DNA of 53,437 nucleotides from Streptomyces sp. LS1784 (GCF_020103755.1 NZ_JAHSQD010000006.1:1-53437), one strand, 5' to 3'. Counted from the stretch's first letter, positions 22,637 to 31,571 are shown. Notes: generated by a model not told the origin, from the letters alone. Program-made: numbers and translations.

Positions 22637-22682
22637 CCCGGGGCGGCCGCCACAGCCTGCCAGCCCAGCCGGCCGCCCCGGG
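22637..22682 (+). terminator. hairpin after the 56-aa gene
   Basis: 13-bp perfect arms CCCGGGGCGGCCG (22637-22649) and 22670-22682, with a 20-base loop. Likely partial terminator. Confidence 0.45.
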
Positions 22683-22719
22683 CCTCCACCACCCAACACA
22701 GAGCAGGGAGACCAACATC

Positions 22720-22848
22720 ATGGCCTACGCCAACGGCACCGACCAGCAGCCCGACCAGCCCGAGCCGATCGTTCTCTCGCGCGGAGGCGGCGAGAGCACC
22801 ATCTGGCCCCAGCCCGCCCCGCAGCCCCAGCCCCAGCCCGAGAACTGA
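22720..22848 (+). CDS. small Pro/Gln-rich protein, 42 aa
   Basis: 42 residues with GGGAG before ATG and a disordered tail of PQP repeats. Unknown; low information. Confidence 0.4.
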   Translation: MAYANGTDQQPDQPEPIVLSRGGGESTIWPQPAPQPQPQPEN

Positions 22849-22857
22849 GAGGACGCC

Positions 22858-23067
22858 ATGTCATATCACTGGGTCATCACCCTGCAGCACACGTCTTCAG
22901 CTAGCCTGCGGCAGCTCAGCGCAGAGGGCGAGATTGTGCCCGGCCCCCGGCAGACCCGTCAGGATGTCTACCGACAGGTCCTGTCCAAGGTGTTGCACGA
23001 TCACGGCCTGTCGGTCCAGAACATCGTGACCGTGTTCTGGTCGCTGGAGCCCATGCGGCTGACGTAG
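22858..23067 (+). CDS. hypothetical protein, 69 aa
   Basis: 69 residues with GAGAGGA before ATG. Beta-strand (YHWVITLQHTSSAS), helix (TRQDVYRQVLSKVL), strand (VQNIVTVFWSLEP): a compact alpha/beta domain. Last early gene, followed by a strong terminator. Confidence 0.6.
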   Translation: MSYHWVITLQHTSSASLRQLSAEGEIVPGPRQTRQDVYRQVLSKVLHDHGLSVQNIVTVFWSLEPMRLT

Positions 23068-23130
23068 CCGCTCGCACAAGATCGGCGCTTGTGCAACGCT
23101 GGCGACAGCACCACAGGTGCGTCCGCATCA

Positions 23131-23160
23131 CGAAGGGCCCGACACACGTCGGGCCCTTCG
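23131..23160 (+). terminator. strong terminator ending the early region
   Basis: CGAAGGGCCCGAC (23131-23143) pairs perfectly with 23148-23160 around an ACAC loop: 13 bp. With the second hairpin at 23279-23313 it insulates the late operon. Confidence 0.8.
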
Positions 23161-23179
23161 GCATTCTCGGGGAGGCCGC

Positions 23180-23224
23180 ATGGACGTCCTACTCACCGGC
23201 CCTGAGGCCGCCGCTTGCGCTTGA
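23180..23224 (+). pseudogene. 14-aa ORF, possible relic of an HTH gene
   Basis: GGGGAGG precedes ATG 23180, which encodes MDVLLTGPEAAACA and then stops. The first residues resemble the start of phage HTH proteins (LLTGPEAA). It may be the stub of a lost regulator or a leader peptide before the late promoter. The -35 of the proposed promoter overlaps its end. Confidence 0.3.
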
Positions 23225-23243
23225 TCGCCGCCCGTCGTAACCT
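23215..23243 (+). promoter_or_regulatory. candidate late-operon promoter
   Basis: TTGCGC (23215-23220), 17-bp spacer, TAACCT (23238-23243), in a gap between two terminator hairpins and before the packaging genes. A transcript starting near 23250 would meet the hairpin at 23279-23313 before the first gene, so antitermination or attenuation could control late expression. Inferred. Confidence 0.4.
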
Positions 23244-23278
23244 GCGTTGCAGCAGGTAGCCCCTGCCCAGAAACGCCC

Positions 23279-23313
23279 CGAAGGCCCCGCAGACCAACGT
23301 CGCGGGGCCTTCG
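23279..23313 (+). terminator. hairpin just upstream of the late operon
   Basis: CGAAGGCCCCGC (23279-23290) pairs perfectly with 23302-23313, loop 11 bases. It lies 20 bp before GTG 23333. Confidence 0.65.
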
Positions 23314-23332
23314 TGCTGCCCGGGGAGGTGCC

Positions 23333-23608
23333 GTGGTTCGCTACCCCAACCCGCCGCTCGCCGACATCAACCCGGCTGACCTCGCCGACCGGGCCGGCAC
23401 CGCCCAGGCGTTCGGCATCAGCGAGTCCGCAGTGAAGAAGTGGGCGATGCTCGGCCTGATCGAGGCCCTGCCAATCCCCGGCGGCCCCCACCTCTACCAC
23501 CTGCCCACCGTCGCCAAGGCCGAGCTGCACACCTGGCAACGTGGCGCCGACCGGCCCGCACGCGGCGGCCGCCGACCCGGCTGGCGACCCGGACAAGCCG
23601 CAGCCTGA
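23333..23608 (+). CDS. HTH protein at the head of the late operon, 91 aa
   Basis: 91 residues. An HTH (DRAGTAQAFGISESAVKKW, then LIEALPIPGGPHLYHLPTVA) resembles small DNA-binding proteins that precede terminase genes in actinophages. GGGGAGG precedes GTG 23333. It could be a late regulator or assist packaging-site recognition. Confidence 0.65.
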   Translation: MVRYPNPPLADINPADLADRAGTAQAFGISESAVKKWAMLGLIEALPIPGGPHLYHLPTVAKAELHTWQRGADRPARGGRRPGWRPGQAAA

Positions 23609-23627
23609 CCACCGAGGACGGAGCCCC

Positions 23628-24440
23628 ATGACCACGCCCGCCCCGTACAGCCCCGACACCGCATGCGCCCTCGCCATCGGCGCCACCAGCAACGGATGGG
23701 TCGACGGGCCCGACAGCATCCCCTGGGACCACGACCTCGCCAGCTACAACACGCGCGCGATCGAGCAGCGCACCACCACCCTCCTCGCCGACCTGCGCGA
23801 CAACCTAGCCAACCTCCGCGCCACCATCGCACCGCCCACCGCCACCGTGCGGATCATGTGCGTCGGCGACAGCATCACCCAGGGCATCGGCGCCGCCGCC
23901 GGCGCGAGCGGACAGATGGACGCCTACGGCAACGGGCAAGGTGGCCAGGGCTATCCCACGTGGCTGACCGACCTCCTCGCCCGCCGCCGCATCGCCACCC
24001 AGATCACCAACATCTCCGAGGGCGGCAAGACCCTGCGGATCACCGCACCCCGGGCACTCGCTGCCCTGCCGGCCGCCCAGCCCGACATCGTCCTCGTACA
24101 CCTCGGCACCAACGACATCGGCACCGACACCGGGGACTGGGAAGCCCGCTACGGCACGTTCGTCGACCAGCTCCTCGCATCCACCCCGACCGTCCGCGTC
24201 GCCTGCGCCCGCCTTGCCCACTACCGCAACCCTGCGTTGGACGCCGGCACCGGCCAGATCAACGGGTGGGTCGACAACGTCGTCGCCGCACGCCAGAACA
24301 CCGGCCGGGTCGTCGCCGCCGACATGCGGCCCATCAGCACCCACTGGACCGCCGACGGCACCCACCCCCTTGACGCCGCCTACCTCACCATGGCCCGGCA
24401 GTGGATCGGCGCCATCAACCCCTGGCTGCCGCAAGGCTGA
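23628..24440 (+). CDS. SGNH/GDSL hydrolase
   Basis: 270 residues. Block I VGDSIT (nucleophile S82), block II Gly near NISEGGK, block III LGTNDIG (N162) and block V ADGTHP (D243, H246) make a complete SGNH esterase active site from about residue 73. The first 70 residues (PDSIPWDHDLASYNTRAIEQ) look like a phage virion-attachment or coil region. No signal peptide. It may be a virion enzyme deacylating a host surface polymer. Unusual placement between an HTH gene and the terminase. Confidence 0.8.
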   Translation: MTTPAPYSPDTACALAIGATSNGWVDGPDSIPWDHDLASYNTRAIEQRTTTLLADLRDNLANLRATIAPPTATVRIMCVGDSITQGIGAAAGASGQMDAYGNGQGGQGYPTWLTDLLARRRIATQITNISEGGKTLRITAPRALAALPAAQPDIVLVHLGTNDIGTDTGDWEARYGTFVDQLLASTPTVRVACARLAHYRNPALDAGTGQINGWVDNVVAARQNTGRVVAADMRPISTHWTADGTHPLDAAYLTMARQWIGAINPWLPQG

Positions 24441-24464
24441 CACCTGACCCCCGAGGAGGTGACC

Positions 24465-24983
24465 GTGCCCGGACGTAACCTCGGCCCCGTCACCGACGAG
24501 GTCCGCGCCGAGATCCTCCGCCTCCAAGCCGAGGGCCTCAGCCGCAACGAGATCATGCGCCGCGTCGACCGATCCGCCCGCGTTGTCACCGAGACCGTCC
24601 ACGCTGCCGGGCTCGGCTTCGAACGATCCGGCCAGGTACAGGTGGCCACCGAGGCCCGTCGCATTGACCTCGAAGCTCGGCGCGTTGACCTCGCCCACCA
24701 GCTCCACGAGGACGCCGAACGGCTCCGTGCCCAGCTCTGGGAACCCGCCACGGTGTACGCGTTCGGCGGCCGCGACAACGAGTACAACGAACACGAGCTG
24801 TCCGAGCCGCCGCCCGCCGACAAGAAGGCCCTGCTCGGCGCCGCAGGCATGGCCATCGACCGCTCGCTGAAGCTCGTCCCCCCGAAGGCCGGCACCGGCG
24901 CTGAGGAAGCCCTGTCCATGCTCGGCTCGCTCGCGGCCGGCATCGCGCGCTACGCGGAGGAGGACACCGGCGAGGAGGGCTGA
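24465..24983 (+). CDS. terS: terminase small subunit
   Basis: 172 residues. An N-terminal HTH (VRAEILRLQAEGLSRNEIMR, then DRSARVVTETVHAAGL) that would bind the packaging site, a long helical oligomerisation part and an acidic tail (EEDTGEEG). It overlaps the terminase large-subunit start. GTG 24465 is favoured over GTG 24459 because GAGGAGG occupies 24453-24459. Confidence 0.8.
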   Translation: MPGRNLGPVTDEVRAEILRLQAEGLSRNEIMRRVDRSARVVTETVHAAGLGFERSGQVQVATEARRIDLEARRVDLAHQLHEDAERLRAQLWEPATVYAFGGRDNEYNEHELSEPPPADKKALLGAAGMAIDRSLKLVPPKAGTGAEEALSMLGSLAAGIARYAEEDTGEEG

Positions 24984-26233
24984 TGCTCGACCAGCTCCCG
25001 CTCTCCCGTAAGCAGCTTCGCTCGATCGCGCAGGCCACGGCCCGCATCAACATCTGGTCCGGGGCAATTCGGTCCGGTAAGACCATCGCCTCGTTGCTGG
25101 CGTTCCTGATTGCGATCTCCACCGCGCCGACGGCCGGCCTGATCGTGATTGTCGGCCGCAGCTTGCAAACGATTGAGCGCAACGTCCTCGACCCGCTCCA
25201 GACCATCGAGCTGTTTGGCCCGCTCGCCCACCAGGTTCATCACACCCGCGGCGCCACCACCGCCACCATTCTGGGCCGCACGATCCATCTGATCGGCGCC
25301 TCCGACGCCCGTGCCGAGGGCCGACTGCGTGGCCTCACCGCCTCACTCGCCTACGTGGACGAGGCCACCCTGCTGCCCGAGGGGTTCTGGAACCAGCTCC
25401 TCGGCCGCCTCAGCGTCCCGGGCGCCCGGCTGTTCGCCACCACGAACCCGGACAGCCCCGCCCACTGGCTGAAGCGGAAGTTCCTCGACCGACGGGCCCA
25501 GCTGGACCTGCAAGCGTGGCATTTCACGCTCAACGACAACCCCTCGTTGGCACCTGCCTACGTCACCGCGCTGAAGTCCGAGTACGTCGGGCTCTGGTAC
25601 CGGCGGATGATCGACGGTGCCTGGGTCGCCGCCGAAGGCGCGGTCTTTGACATGTGGGACCCGGAGCGGCACGTCGTTCCGGCCGGCCGGGTACCCGCAA
25701 TGCAGCGCCTGCTCGCGCTCGGCGTCGACTACGGCACCACCAATCCGTCGACCGGACTGCTACTCGGCCTCGGAGTAGATCGCCGCCTGTACCTCGTAGA
25801 CGAGTGGCGCCACGACCCGCAGCAAGGCCACCAGCGGCTGACCGACGGCCAGCTGTCCGCATCCCTCCGGCAGTGGATGGCCGACCAACGACACACTCCC
25901 GAGTGGGTAGTCGTCGACCCTGCCGCCGCCAGCTTCCGTGTGCAGCTTCACCAGGACGGCGTGACCGCGCAGGAAGCCGACAACGACGTCTCCCGCGGCA
26001 TTTCGCTGCTGGCCACGCTCCTTGCCCAGGGGCAGCTCCTGGTGTCCGACCACTGCCAGGGGTTCATCAACGAGGCGCCTGGCTATTCGTGGGACCCGAA
26101 GGCAACCGAGGAGGGCAAGGACAAGCCCATCAAGGTCGCCGACCACTCGCTCGACGGCGGCCGGTACGCCATCACCACCACCGAGGCACTGTGGCGCCCG
26201 CACCTGATCACCCCGCTGGAGATGGCGGCCTGA
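24983..26233 (+). CDS. terL: terminase large subunit
   Basis: 416 residues. ATPase: Walker A GAIRSGKT (27-34), Walker B LAYVDEA (D126, E127), coupling motif TTNPDSP (153-159). Nuclease: D249 in GVDYGTTNPS, D312 in VVVDPAA and a late acidic residue in DHSLDGGRYA (D391). It is the motor that pumps DNA into the capsid and cuts it. Similar to the Terminase_6 / PBSX-type group. No HNH gene is adjacent. Confidence 0.95.
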   Translation: MLDQLPLSRKQLRSIAQATARINIWSGAIRSGKTIASLLAFLIAISTAPTAGLIVIVGRSLQTIERNVLDPLQTIELFGPLAHQVHHTRGATTATILGRTIHLIGASDARAEGRLRGLTASLAYVDEATLLPEGFWNQLLGRLSVPGARLFATTNPDSPAHWLKRKFLDRRAQLDLQAWHFTLNDNPSLAPAYVTALKSEYVGLWYRRMIDGAWVAAEGAVFDMWDPERHVVPAGRVPAMQRLLALGVDYGTTNPSTGLLLGLGVDRRLYLVDEWRHDPQQGHQRLTDGQLSASLRQWMADQRHTPEWVVVDPAAASFRVQLHQDGVTAQEADNDVSRGISLLATLLAQGQLLVSDHCQGFINEAPGYSWDPKATEEGKDKPIKVADHSLDGGRYAITTTEALWRPHLITPLEMAA

Positions 26234-26248
26234 CGTGAGGAGGCGGCC

Positions 26249-26482
26249 GTGACAGCCCAGAGCTACGAGGAGTACGAGGCCGCCTACGCCCACGAGCACG
26301 GCCTCGAACAAGCCCGCCAGAACTGCCCGCCGTACATGCGCTACATCGCCGCTCAGTTGCGGCAAATGGCCAACGAAGAGGCCAACCCCGTAGGGGCTGA
26401 AGCACTGAGACGTCGAGCCGACCGGATGGATCCCGACCTACGCCGAGACCCCAAGGAGGCGGCCGATGCCCCTGCCGGATGA
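26249..26482 (+). CDS. small helical protein between terL and portal, 77 aa
   Basis: 77 residues with GAGGAGG before GTG. Helical and acidic (EEYEAAYAHEHGLEQARQN), with one Cys. Its end overlaps the portal start by 17 bp. Function unknown. Confidence 0.6.
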   Translation: MTAQSYEEYEAAYAHEHGLEQARQNCPPYMRYIAAQLRQMANEEANPVGAEALRRRADRMDPDLRRDPKEAADAPAG

Positions 26483-27989
26483 TGACGACATGTGCTGGCC
26501 GCCGAGGCGCATCACCCCCGCCCTCAAGGCGATCAACGAGTGGGACACCTGGTGGTCCGGTGACCCGCAGCGGCTCACCGCCCTCTACGGTGGCGGCGGC
26601 ACCTACGGCATGCCCGACCCGAAGAACAGCCAGTACCGGGGCGGAATGCTCGGCCGGATCTCCCGCTGGTGGTGGGGCACCCCGCCCGCACCCGGTGAGC
26701 TCCGCTCCCACACCCACATTCCGATCGCCGGCGACATCTGCTCCGCCAGTGCCAACCTGCTGTTCAGCGAACCGCCCAGGGTCAGCGTCACCGACTCCGA
26801 GGCCACCCAGGCCCGCATCGATTCGGTGTGCGGGGACCGCTTCCACGCGACGCTCCTGCGCGCCGCCGAGCTGGCCGCAGCCCTGGGCGGGGTGTACCTG
26901 CGACCGGTCGCCGACGTCACGCTCGCCGACGCCCCGTGGCTCGACATCGTTCACCCCGACCGGGCCCTGCCCGAGTTCACCTGGGGAAGGCTCAGCGCCG
27001 TCACGTTCTGGCGGGTCGTCGAGTGCGAGGACGGCCAGGTCTGGCGCCACCTCGAACGCCACGAGCCCGGCGTCATCCTCCACGGCCTCTACCAGGGCAC
27101 CGACGACCGCCTCGGCCACCCCGTGCCGCTGGAGGACCAGGAAGAGACCGCCCCGCTCGCCGCCAAGGTCGACGACCAGGGCCGCATCCCCACCGCCTAC
27201 CCGCGGCTCGGCATCGCCTACGTCCCCAACCAGCCCACCCGCCGCTGGCGCTCCCTGCCGCTGCTGTCCAACCTCGGACGCTCCGACCTCGACGGCATCG
27301 AAAACCTGATGGACGACCTCGACCAAGCCCACGCCTCCTGGATGCGCGACCTGCGCCTCGGCGCCGGCCGGGCCGTCATCCCGAACGCCATGATGCAGTC
27401 CCTCGGCCCGGGCCGCGGCGGCTACTGGAACCCGGCCCAGGAGATGTACACCGGCCTGGACATGCTCACCAAGCCCGGCGAGAGTCCGCTGACCCTGGTC
27501 CAGTTCGACATCCGCGTGCAGGAGCACAAGGACACCTGCGACGACCTAGTGAAGAAGATCGTTCGCAGTGCGGGCTACTCAGAGCAGACGTTCGGCTCGG
27601 ACGGCGAAGTGGCGGTCACCGCAACCGAGGTCAGCGCCAAGGGTCAGCGGAGCGAGACCACCCGCGGCAACAAGATCCTGTCCTGGCGGCCGGGCCTGGG
27701 CGACGTCATCCAGGCCCTGCTCGCCATGGACGCCGACCTGTACCGCTCCGGTGCGGACTGGAGCCAGCGCCCCCTCGTGGAGTTCCAGGACGGAATCCAG
27801 GAGGACGCCCTCACCTTGGCCAACACTGCCGAAGTACTGGAACGGGCCAAGGCTGCGAGCACCGAGACCAAGGTTCGCATGCAGCATCCCGAGTGGGACG
27901 ACACACGCGTGCAGACCGAGGTCGCGGCGATCCACGCCGAGACCGGGCAGGCCGTGCCCGACCCGATGCAGACCGGCCTTATCCCGTAG
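26466..27989 (+). CDS. portal protein
   Basis: 507 residues, SPP1 gp6-like. Typical segments: HTHIPIAGDICSASANLLFS, LRPVADVTLADAPWLDIVHP, LGIAYVPNQPTRRW and a late ATEVSAKGQRSETTRGNKIL. Forms the dodecameric channel at one capsid vertex for DNA passage and tail attachment. AAGGAGG precedes ATG 26466. Confidence 0.92.
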   Translation: MPLPDDDDMCWPPRRITPALKAINEWDTWWSGDPQRLTALYGGGGTYGMPDPKNSQYRGGMLGRISRWWWGTPPAPGELRSHTHIPIAGDICSASANLLFSEPPRVSVTDSEATQARIDSVCGDRFHATLLRAAELAAALGGVYLRPVADVTLADAPWLDIVHPDRALPEFTWGRLSAVTFWRVVECEDGQVWRHLERHEPGVILHGLYQGTDDRLGHPVPLEDQEETAPLAAKVDDQGRIPTAYPRLGIAYVPNQPTRRWRSLPLLSNLGRSDLDGIENLMDDLDQAHASWMRDLRLGAGRAVIPNAMMQSLGPGRGGYWNPAQEMYTGLDMLTKPGESPLTLVQFDIRVQEHKDTCDDLVKKIVRSAGYSEQTFGSDGEVAVTATEVSAKGQRSETTRGNKILSWRPGLGDVIQALLAMDADLYRSGADWSQRPLVEFQDGIQEDALTLANTAEVLERAKAASTETKVRMQHPEWDDTRVQTEVAAIHAETGQAVPDPMQTGLIP

Positions 27990-27998
27990 GAGGCCAGC

Positions 27999-29114
27999 AT
28001 GCCGGTATCCCCGGACATGGCCGAGGATCTCGCCCGTACTGTCGGCTCCCTGTACGAGCAGGCCGAGATTGCCCTCCTGGAACGCCTGCGTACGGACCTG
28101 GCTGCGGGCATCGACAGCCCGATGTGGGTGAACCAGAAGCTCGCCGGCCTCGGCGACTTCCAACAGGGCATCCGCACACTGCTGGACGGACTCCAGACCG
28201 ACACGGACGGCGCCCTGCGAGAGGCCATCTCACAGGCGTACGAGCGCGGCCAGCAGGCGGCCGTTGCCGAACTCGGCGCCCTGCCGGTCGGGCAGACCGC
28301 TGCAGCGGCCGAGGCCCTGCCCGGGGCGGCCGTCGTGGACCGCCTTGCCGCCGCGGTCGTCGGCGACACCGGGCCGGTGTACCAGCGAGTGCTGCGGGTC
28401 AGCGTAGACGTGTACCGGCAGACGGTGGCCGAGGCTGCCGCCTCCGCGCTCACGGGCGCTGAGACCCGCCGCCAGGCCGCCGCCCGCGCGCTCGCAAAGT
28501 TTGCCCAGCGGGGCGTGACCGGGTTCGTCGACAAGGCCGGCCGCTCCTGGGACATGGCCTCGTACGCGGAGATGGCCACCCGATCGGCCGTCGGCAAGGC
28601 TGCCGTCCAGGCGCACACCGACCGGCTGGAGGCCGCCGGCCTCGACCTGGTCGTCGTGTCCGATTCACCCGAGGAGTGCCCGCTCTGCCGCCCATGGGAG
28701 CGCAAGGTCCTCTCCATCGGCGGCTCGGGCGCCCGAACCGTCGAGGTGCAGCACGCCACCGCCGACGACCGCACGGTGACCGTGCACATTGCCGGATCCC
28801 TCGCGGACGCCCGCGCAGCCGGCCTGCAACACCCCAACTGCCGCCACCGGGTCAGCGCCTACCTGCCCGGCGTCACCCAGCGCCCGCCCGCCCAGGAGGA
28901 CCGGGCGAGCTACGAGCAGACCCAGCAACAGCGCTACCTCGAACGGCAGATCCGCACCTGGAAGCGTCGGGCCGCGGCCGCCATGGACGACGACCAGCGC
29001 AAGGCCGCGAACGCCAAGGTCCGCGAGTACCAGGGCCGCGTACGTGACCTGCTCGCCGAGACCGACGGCCTGCCACGCAAAAGCCACCGCGAGCAGACGG
29101 GCAGCGCCCGCTGA
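27999..29114 (+). CDS. phage minor capsid protein (min_cap2-like)
   Basis: 371 residues with the profile of a minor head protein after portal: N-terminal helices, a central AEMATRSAVGKAAVQAHTD segment, CPLCRPWERKVLSI, and HPNCRHRVSAYLPG near 290. The Cys/His motifs are diagnostic of this family. Probably packaged in small copy number or active in head assembly. Confidence 0.85.
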   Translation: MPVSPDMAEDLARTVGSLYEQAEIALLERLRTDLAAGIDSPMWVNQKLAGLGDFQQGIRTLLDGLQTDTDGALREAISQAYERGQQAAVAELGALPVGQTAAAAEALPGAAVVDRLAAAVVGDTGPVYQRVLRVSVDVYRQTVAEAAASALTGAETRRQAAARALAKFAQRGVTGFVDKAGRSWDMASYAEMATRSAVGKAAVQAHTDRLEAAGLDLVVVSDSPEECPLCRPWERKVLSIGGSGARTVEVQHATADDRTVTVHIAGSLADARAAGLQHPNCRHRVSAYLPGVTQRPPAQEDRASYEQTQQQRYLERQIRTWKRRAAAAMDDDQRKAANAKVREYQGRVRDLLAETDGLPRKSHREQTGSAR

Positions 29115-29148
29115 GCTTCCGGCCGCCGGGTGCGGCCGGGTGAACCAC

Positions 29149-29167
29149 GGCCCGCCAGGAGCGGGCC
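29149..29167 (+). other. hairpin upstream of the scaffold gene
   Basis: GGCCCGC/GCGGGCC (29149-29155, 29161-29167) around CAGGA, followed by a second weaker GGCCG/CGGCC pair. It lies in the only sizeable gap (101 bp) of the head operon and may tune the coat-to-portal ratio by RNA processing. Confidence 0.35.
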
Positions 29168-29215
29168 ACTCCAGGCCGGCCAGGAGTCGGCCCCGACGCG
29201 CCCCAGGAGGGCACG

Positions 29216-29989
29216 ATGCGACGCTCCACTCTGCCCCGCACCGGCTGGGCCCACCCCTACGGCCACGCCCCTTTCTCCCCGTTCCTCTACGCGGACGGAG
29301 GGGACGGCGGCGACTCCGGCTCCAACGGCGACGCCACCGGCAGTGAGACTGCCAGCAGCGGATCCGATGCTGGCGGCAGCGGGACCGAGGGCGACGGCAC
29401 GGACAGCACCGACGACAGCGCGAAGCCGAAGCCGCCGGCCAAGGGCGGGGCGGGTGACGATCAGGCGGCGGAGATCGCCCGGCTCACCAAGGAACTGACC
29501 GATGCCCGCAAGCAGGTCGGCAAGGAGCGCAACGACGCCAAGGCCACCGCGGCCCAGGAGGCCCGAACCGCCCTGGTGCAGGAGCTCGGCAGGGCCCTCG
29601 GCCTCGTGCAGGACGAGAAGGACACCCCGCCCGACCCGGCGAAGCTGACCGCGGAGATCGAGCGGGTCACCTCTGCCCACCGCGAGACCGCCGTCGAACT
29701 GGCGGTCTTCAGGGGGGCCGCGACGCACGGCGCCGACCCGGGCGCGCTCACCGACTCCCGGGCGTTCATGGCCCAGCTCGCCAAGCTCGACCCCGCCGAC
29801 GACAAGTTCACGGCGAAGGTCGGCGAGGCCATCAAGGCCGCCGTCGCCGACAACCCCAAGCTGGCCGCCGCCCCGGCCAAGACCGACAGCGGCAGCACCG
29901 ACTTCAACGGCTCCACGGGCGACAAGCCCAAGTCCACCAGTTCCAGCGTCGAGGCCCAGCGCGAGGCGTATCGCAAGGGCCGGCGCTGA
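29216..29989 (+). CDS. capsid scaffolding protein
   Basis: 257 residues: a Gly/Ser/Asp-rich acidic N-terminal region (about 25-75), a long coiled coil (AAEIARLTKELTDARKQVGK onward) and a Ser-rich, basic tail (EAQREAYRKGRR) able to bind coat protein. This is the usual scaffold profile just before the major capsid gene. AGGAGGG precedes ATG. Confidence 0.85.
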   Translation: MRRSTLPRTGWAHPYGHAPFSPFLYADGGDGGDSGSNGDATGSETASSGSDAGGSGTEGDGTDSTDDSAKPKPPAKGGAGDDQAAEIARLTKELTDARKQVGKERNDAKATAAQEARTALVQELGRALGLVQDEKDTPPDPAKLTAEIERVTSAHRETAVELAVFRGAATHGADPGALTDSRAFMAQLAKLDPADDKFTAKVGEAIKAAVADNPKLAAAPAKTDSGSTDFNGSTGDKPKSTSSSVEAQREAYRKGRR

Positions 29990-30009
29990 CCCCTAGATAG
30001 GAGGCCGTC

Positions 30010-30960
30010 GTGGCCAACACCTTCCTCACCCCGAGCATGATCGCCACGCGAGCGCTCGCGACCTTGTACGAGAACACGGTCATGGCGAACCTCGTGCACC
30101 GCGACTACGAGGCCGACTTCCAGGGCCGCGTGGGCGACACCATCACCGTCCGCAAGCCGGCCACGTTCACCGCCTCCGAGTTCAATCGCTCGACCGGCAT
30201 CGTGCCGCAGAACATCACCGAGTCCGGCGTCGCGGTCACCCTCAACCACATGCCGGACGTGTCCGCGGTCGTCACCACCGAGCAGCTCGCCCTGAACATC
30301 AACGACTTCGGCACGCAGATCCTCGACCCGATGATGAAGGCCATCGCTGAGAAGCTCGACAGGGACCTGCTCGCCCTGCGTTCCGACGTCGTGCAGACCA
30401 TCGGCAACGCCACCGCGAATGCCGCGGGCGAGGACTATCAGGGCTACAACGGGGCGTACCCGTGGTCGGACTCCCGCGTCCTCATCCAGGCCGGCGAGGT
30501 GCTCGACACCAAGAACGTGCCGATGGACGAGCGGCGTGTCGTGGTCGGCCCGCGCACCAAGGCCCGCTGGATGGCGGAGAAGATCTGGCGGTCCGCGGAG
30601 AAGCGCGGCGGCACGGTCGGCCTGGAGCAGGCCCAGTTCGGCTCCACCGCCTCCGGGTTCGACCCGTACATGACCCAGAACATCGCCGGACCTGCCGGAA
30701 CCCCGACCACCGGGCAGCCCACCACCGAGGTCGACCTCGCGTTCCACAAGACCGCGTTCGCCCTCGTCACCCGAACCCTGGAGATCCCGCCGGGCGCCCA
30801 GGACGCCGCGATCATGTCGTTCGAGGGCTTCGCCCTGCGCGTCGTCTACGCCTACGACATCAAGTACAAGCAGACCACGGTCAGCGTCGACACCCTGTAC
30901 GGCACCAAGACGTTGGACCCGAACCGCGCCGTCCTCATCCAGGGCCCGCTCGCCCCCTGA
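30010..30960 (+). CDS. major capsid protein, P22 coat-like
   Basis: 316 residues: MANTFLTPSMIATRALATLY, VMANLVHRDYEADFQGRVGD, TITVRKPATFTASEFN and AVVTTEQLALNINDFGTQIL, the signature of P22-type coat proteins (HK97 fold, no proteolytic maturation). TAGGAGG lies before GTG 30010. The absence of a capsid protease gene agrees. Confidence 0.93.
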   Translation: MANTFLTPSMIATRALATLYENTVMANLVHRDYEADFQGRVGDTITVRKPATFTASEFNRSTGIVPQNITESGVAVTLNHMPDVSAVVTTEQLALNINDFGTQILDPMMKAIAEKLDRDLLALRSDVVQTIGNATANAAGEDYQGYNGAYPWSDSRVLIQAGEVLDTKNVPMDERRVVVGPRTKARWMAEKIWRSAEKRGGTVGLEQAQFGSTASGFDPYMTQNIAGPAGTPTTGQPTTEVDLAFHKTAFALVTRTLEIPPGAQDAAIMSFEGFALRVVYAYDIKYKQTTVSVDTLYGTKTLDPNRAVLIQGPLAP

Positions 30961-30977
30961 CCTGAACGGAGCCCCTG

Positions 30978-31223
30978 GTGACGTACGCGTACTGGAACCA
31001 GAACACCGGGCAGATCGCCCGGTCCGACGAGCCGAACCCGCGGCTGGAGCTGCTGGACAACTGGCACCCGATCGATCCGGCCGTCCCGGACGAGGACGCC
31101 CCGAAGGCTGCCACTGGCGGGGTGTTCCGGCCGGTCGAGCTGCCGCACATCCCGCTGCCCGAGCCGCAGGCCAAGACCGCGCGCAAGCCCGCCAGCAAGG
31201 GAGCGGCCGATGCCCAGGACTGA
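30978..31223 (+). CDS. hypothetical head-region protein, 81 aa
   Basis: 81 residues, Pro-rich and basic at the end (AKTARKPASKGAADAQD). Overlaps the next gene by 14 bp. Unknown; similar small genes follow coat genes in actinophages. Confidence 0.55.
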   Translation: MTYAYWNQNTGQIARSDEPNPRLELLDNWHPIDPAVPDEDAPKAATGGVFRPVELPHIPLPEPQAKTARKPASKGAADAQD

Positions 31224-31554
31224 CCTACCGGCCGCGCAGCAGGTGAACGCGTCCACGCCGATCTCCACACTCAACCTCACCGCGGTCGACGGAACCAACG
31301 GCAACCAGTGGACCTACCGGGGCCGTCAGCTCCTCGTGGTCCGCAACGGCGGCGGTGCCAGCATTACCGCCACCATCAAGTCCGCAACCACCGTGGACGG
31401 CCTGGCCATCCCGGACCGCACCGTCACAGTCGCGGCCAGTGCGACCGCCGTCATCCTCGAAGCCCAGGTTGCCCGGCAGCCCGTCAACGGCAAGGTCTAC
31501 ATCGACTGGTCGGCCGCCGCCTCGGTGACGGCCGGGCTGATCGACCCCGCGTAG
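31210..31554 (+). CDS. probable head decoration protein, 114 aa
   Basis: 114 residues with alternating beta strands (RQLLVVRNGGGASITATIKS, DRTVTVAASATAVILEAQVA), an immunoglobulin- or jellyroll-like pattern typical of capsid decoration or fibre proteins placed after the coat gene. Function inferred from position and fold pattern. Confidence 0.55.
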   Translation: MPRTDLPAAQQVNASTPISTLNLTAVDGTNGNQWTYRGRQLLVVRNGGGASITATIKSATTVDGLAIPDRTVTVAASATAVILEAQVARQPVNGKVYIDWSAAASVTAGLIDPA

Positions 31555-31571
31555 ACCGGAGGGAGGTGGCC

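Noticed and set aside
23180..23224. 14-aa ORF as a functional signalling peptide
   Set aside because: No export helix or repeats; kept only as relic or leader.
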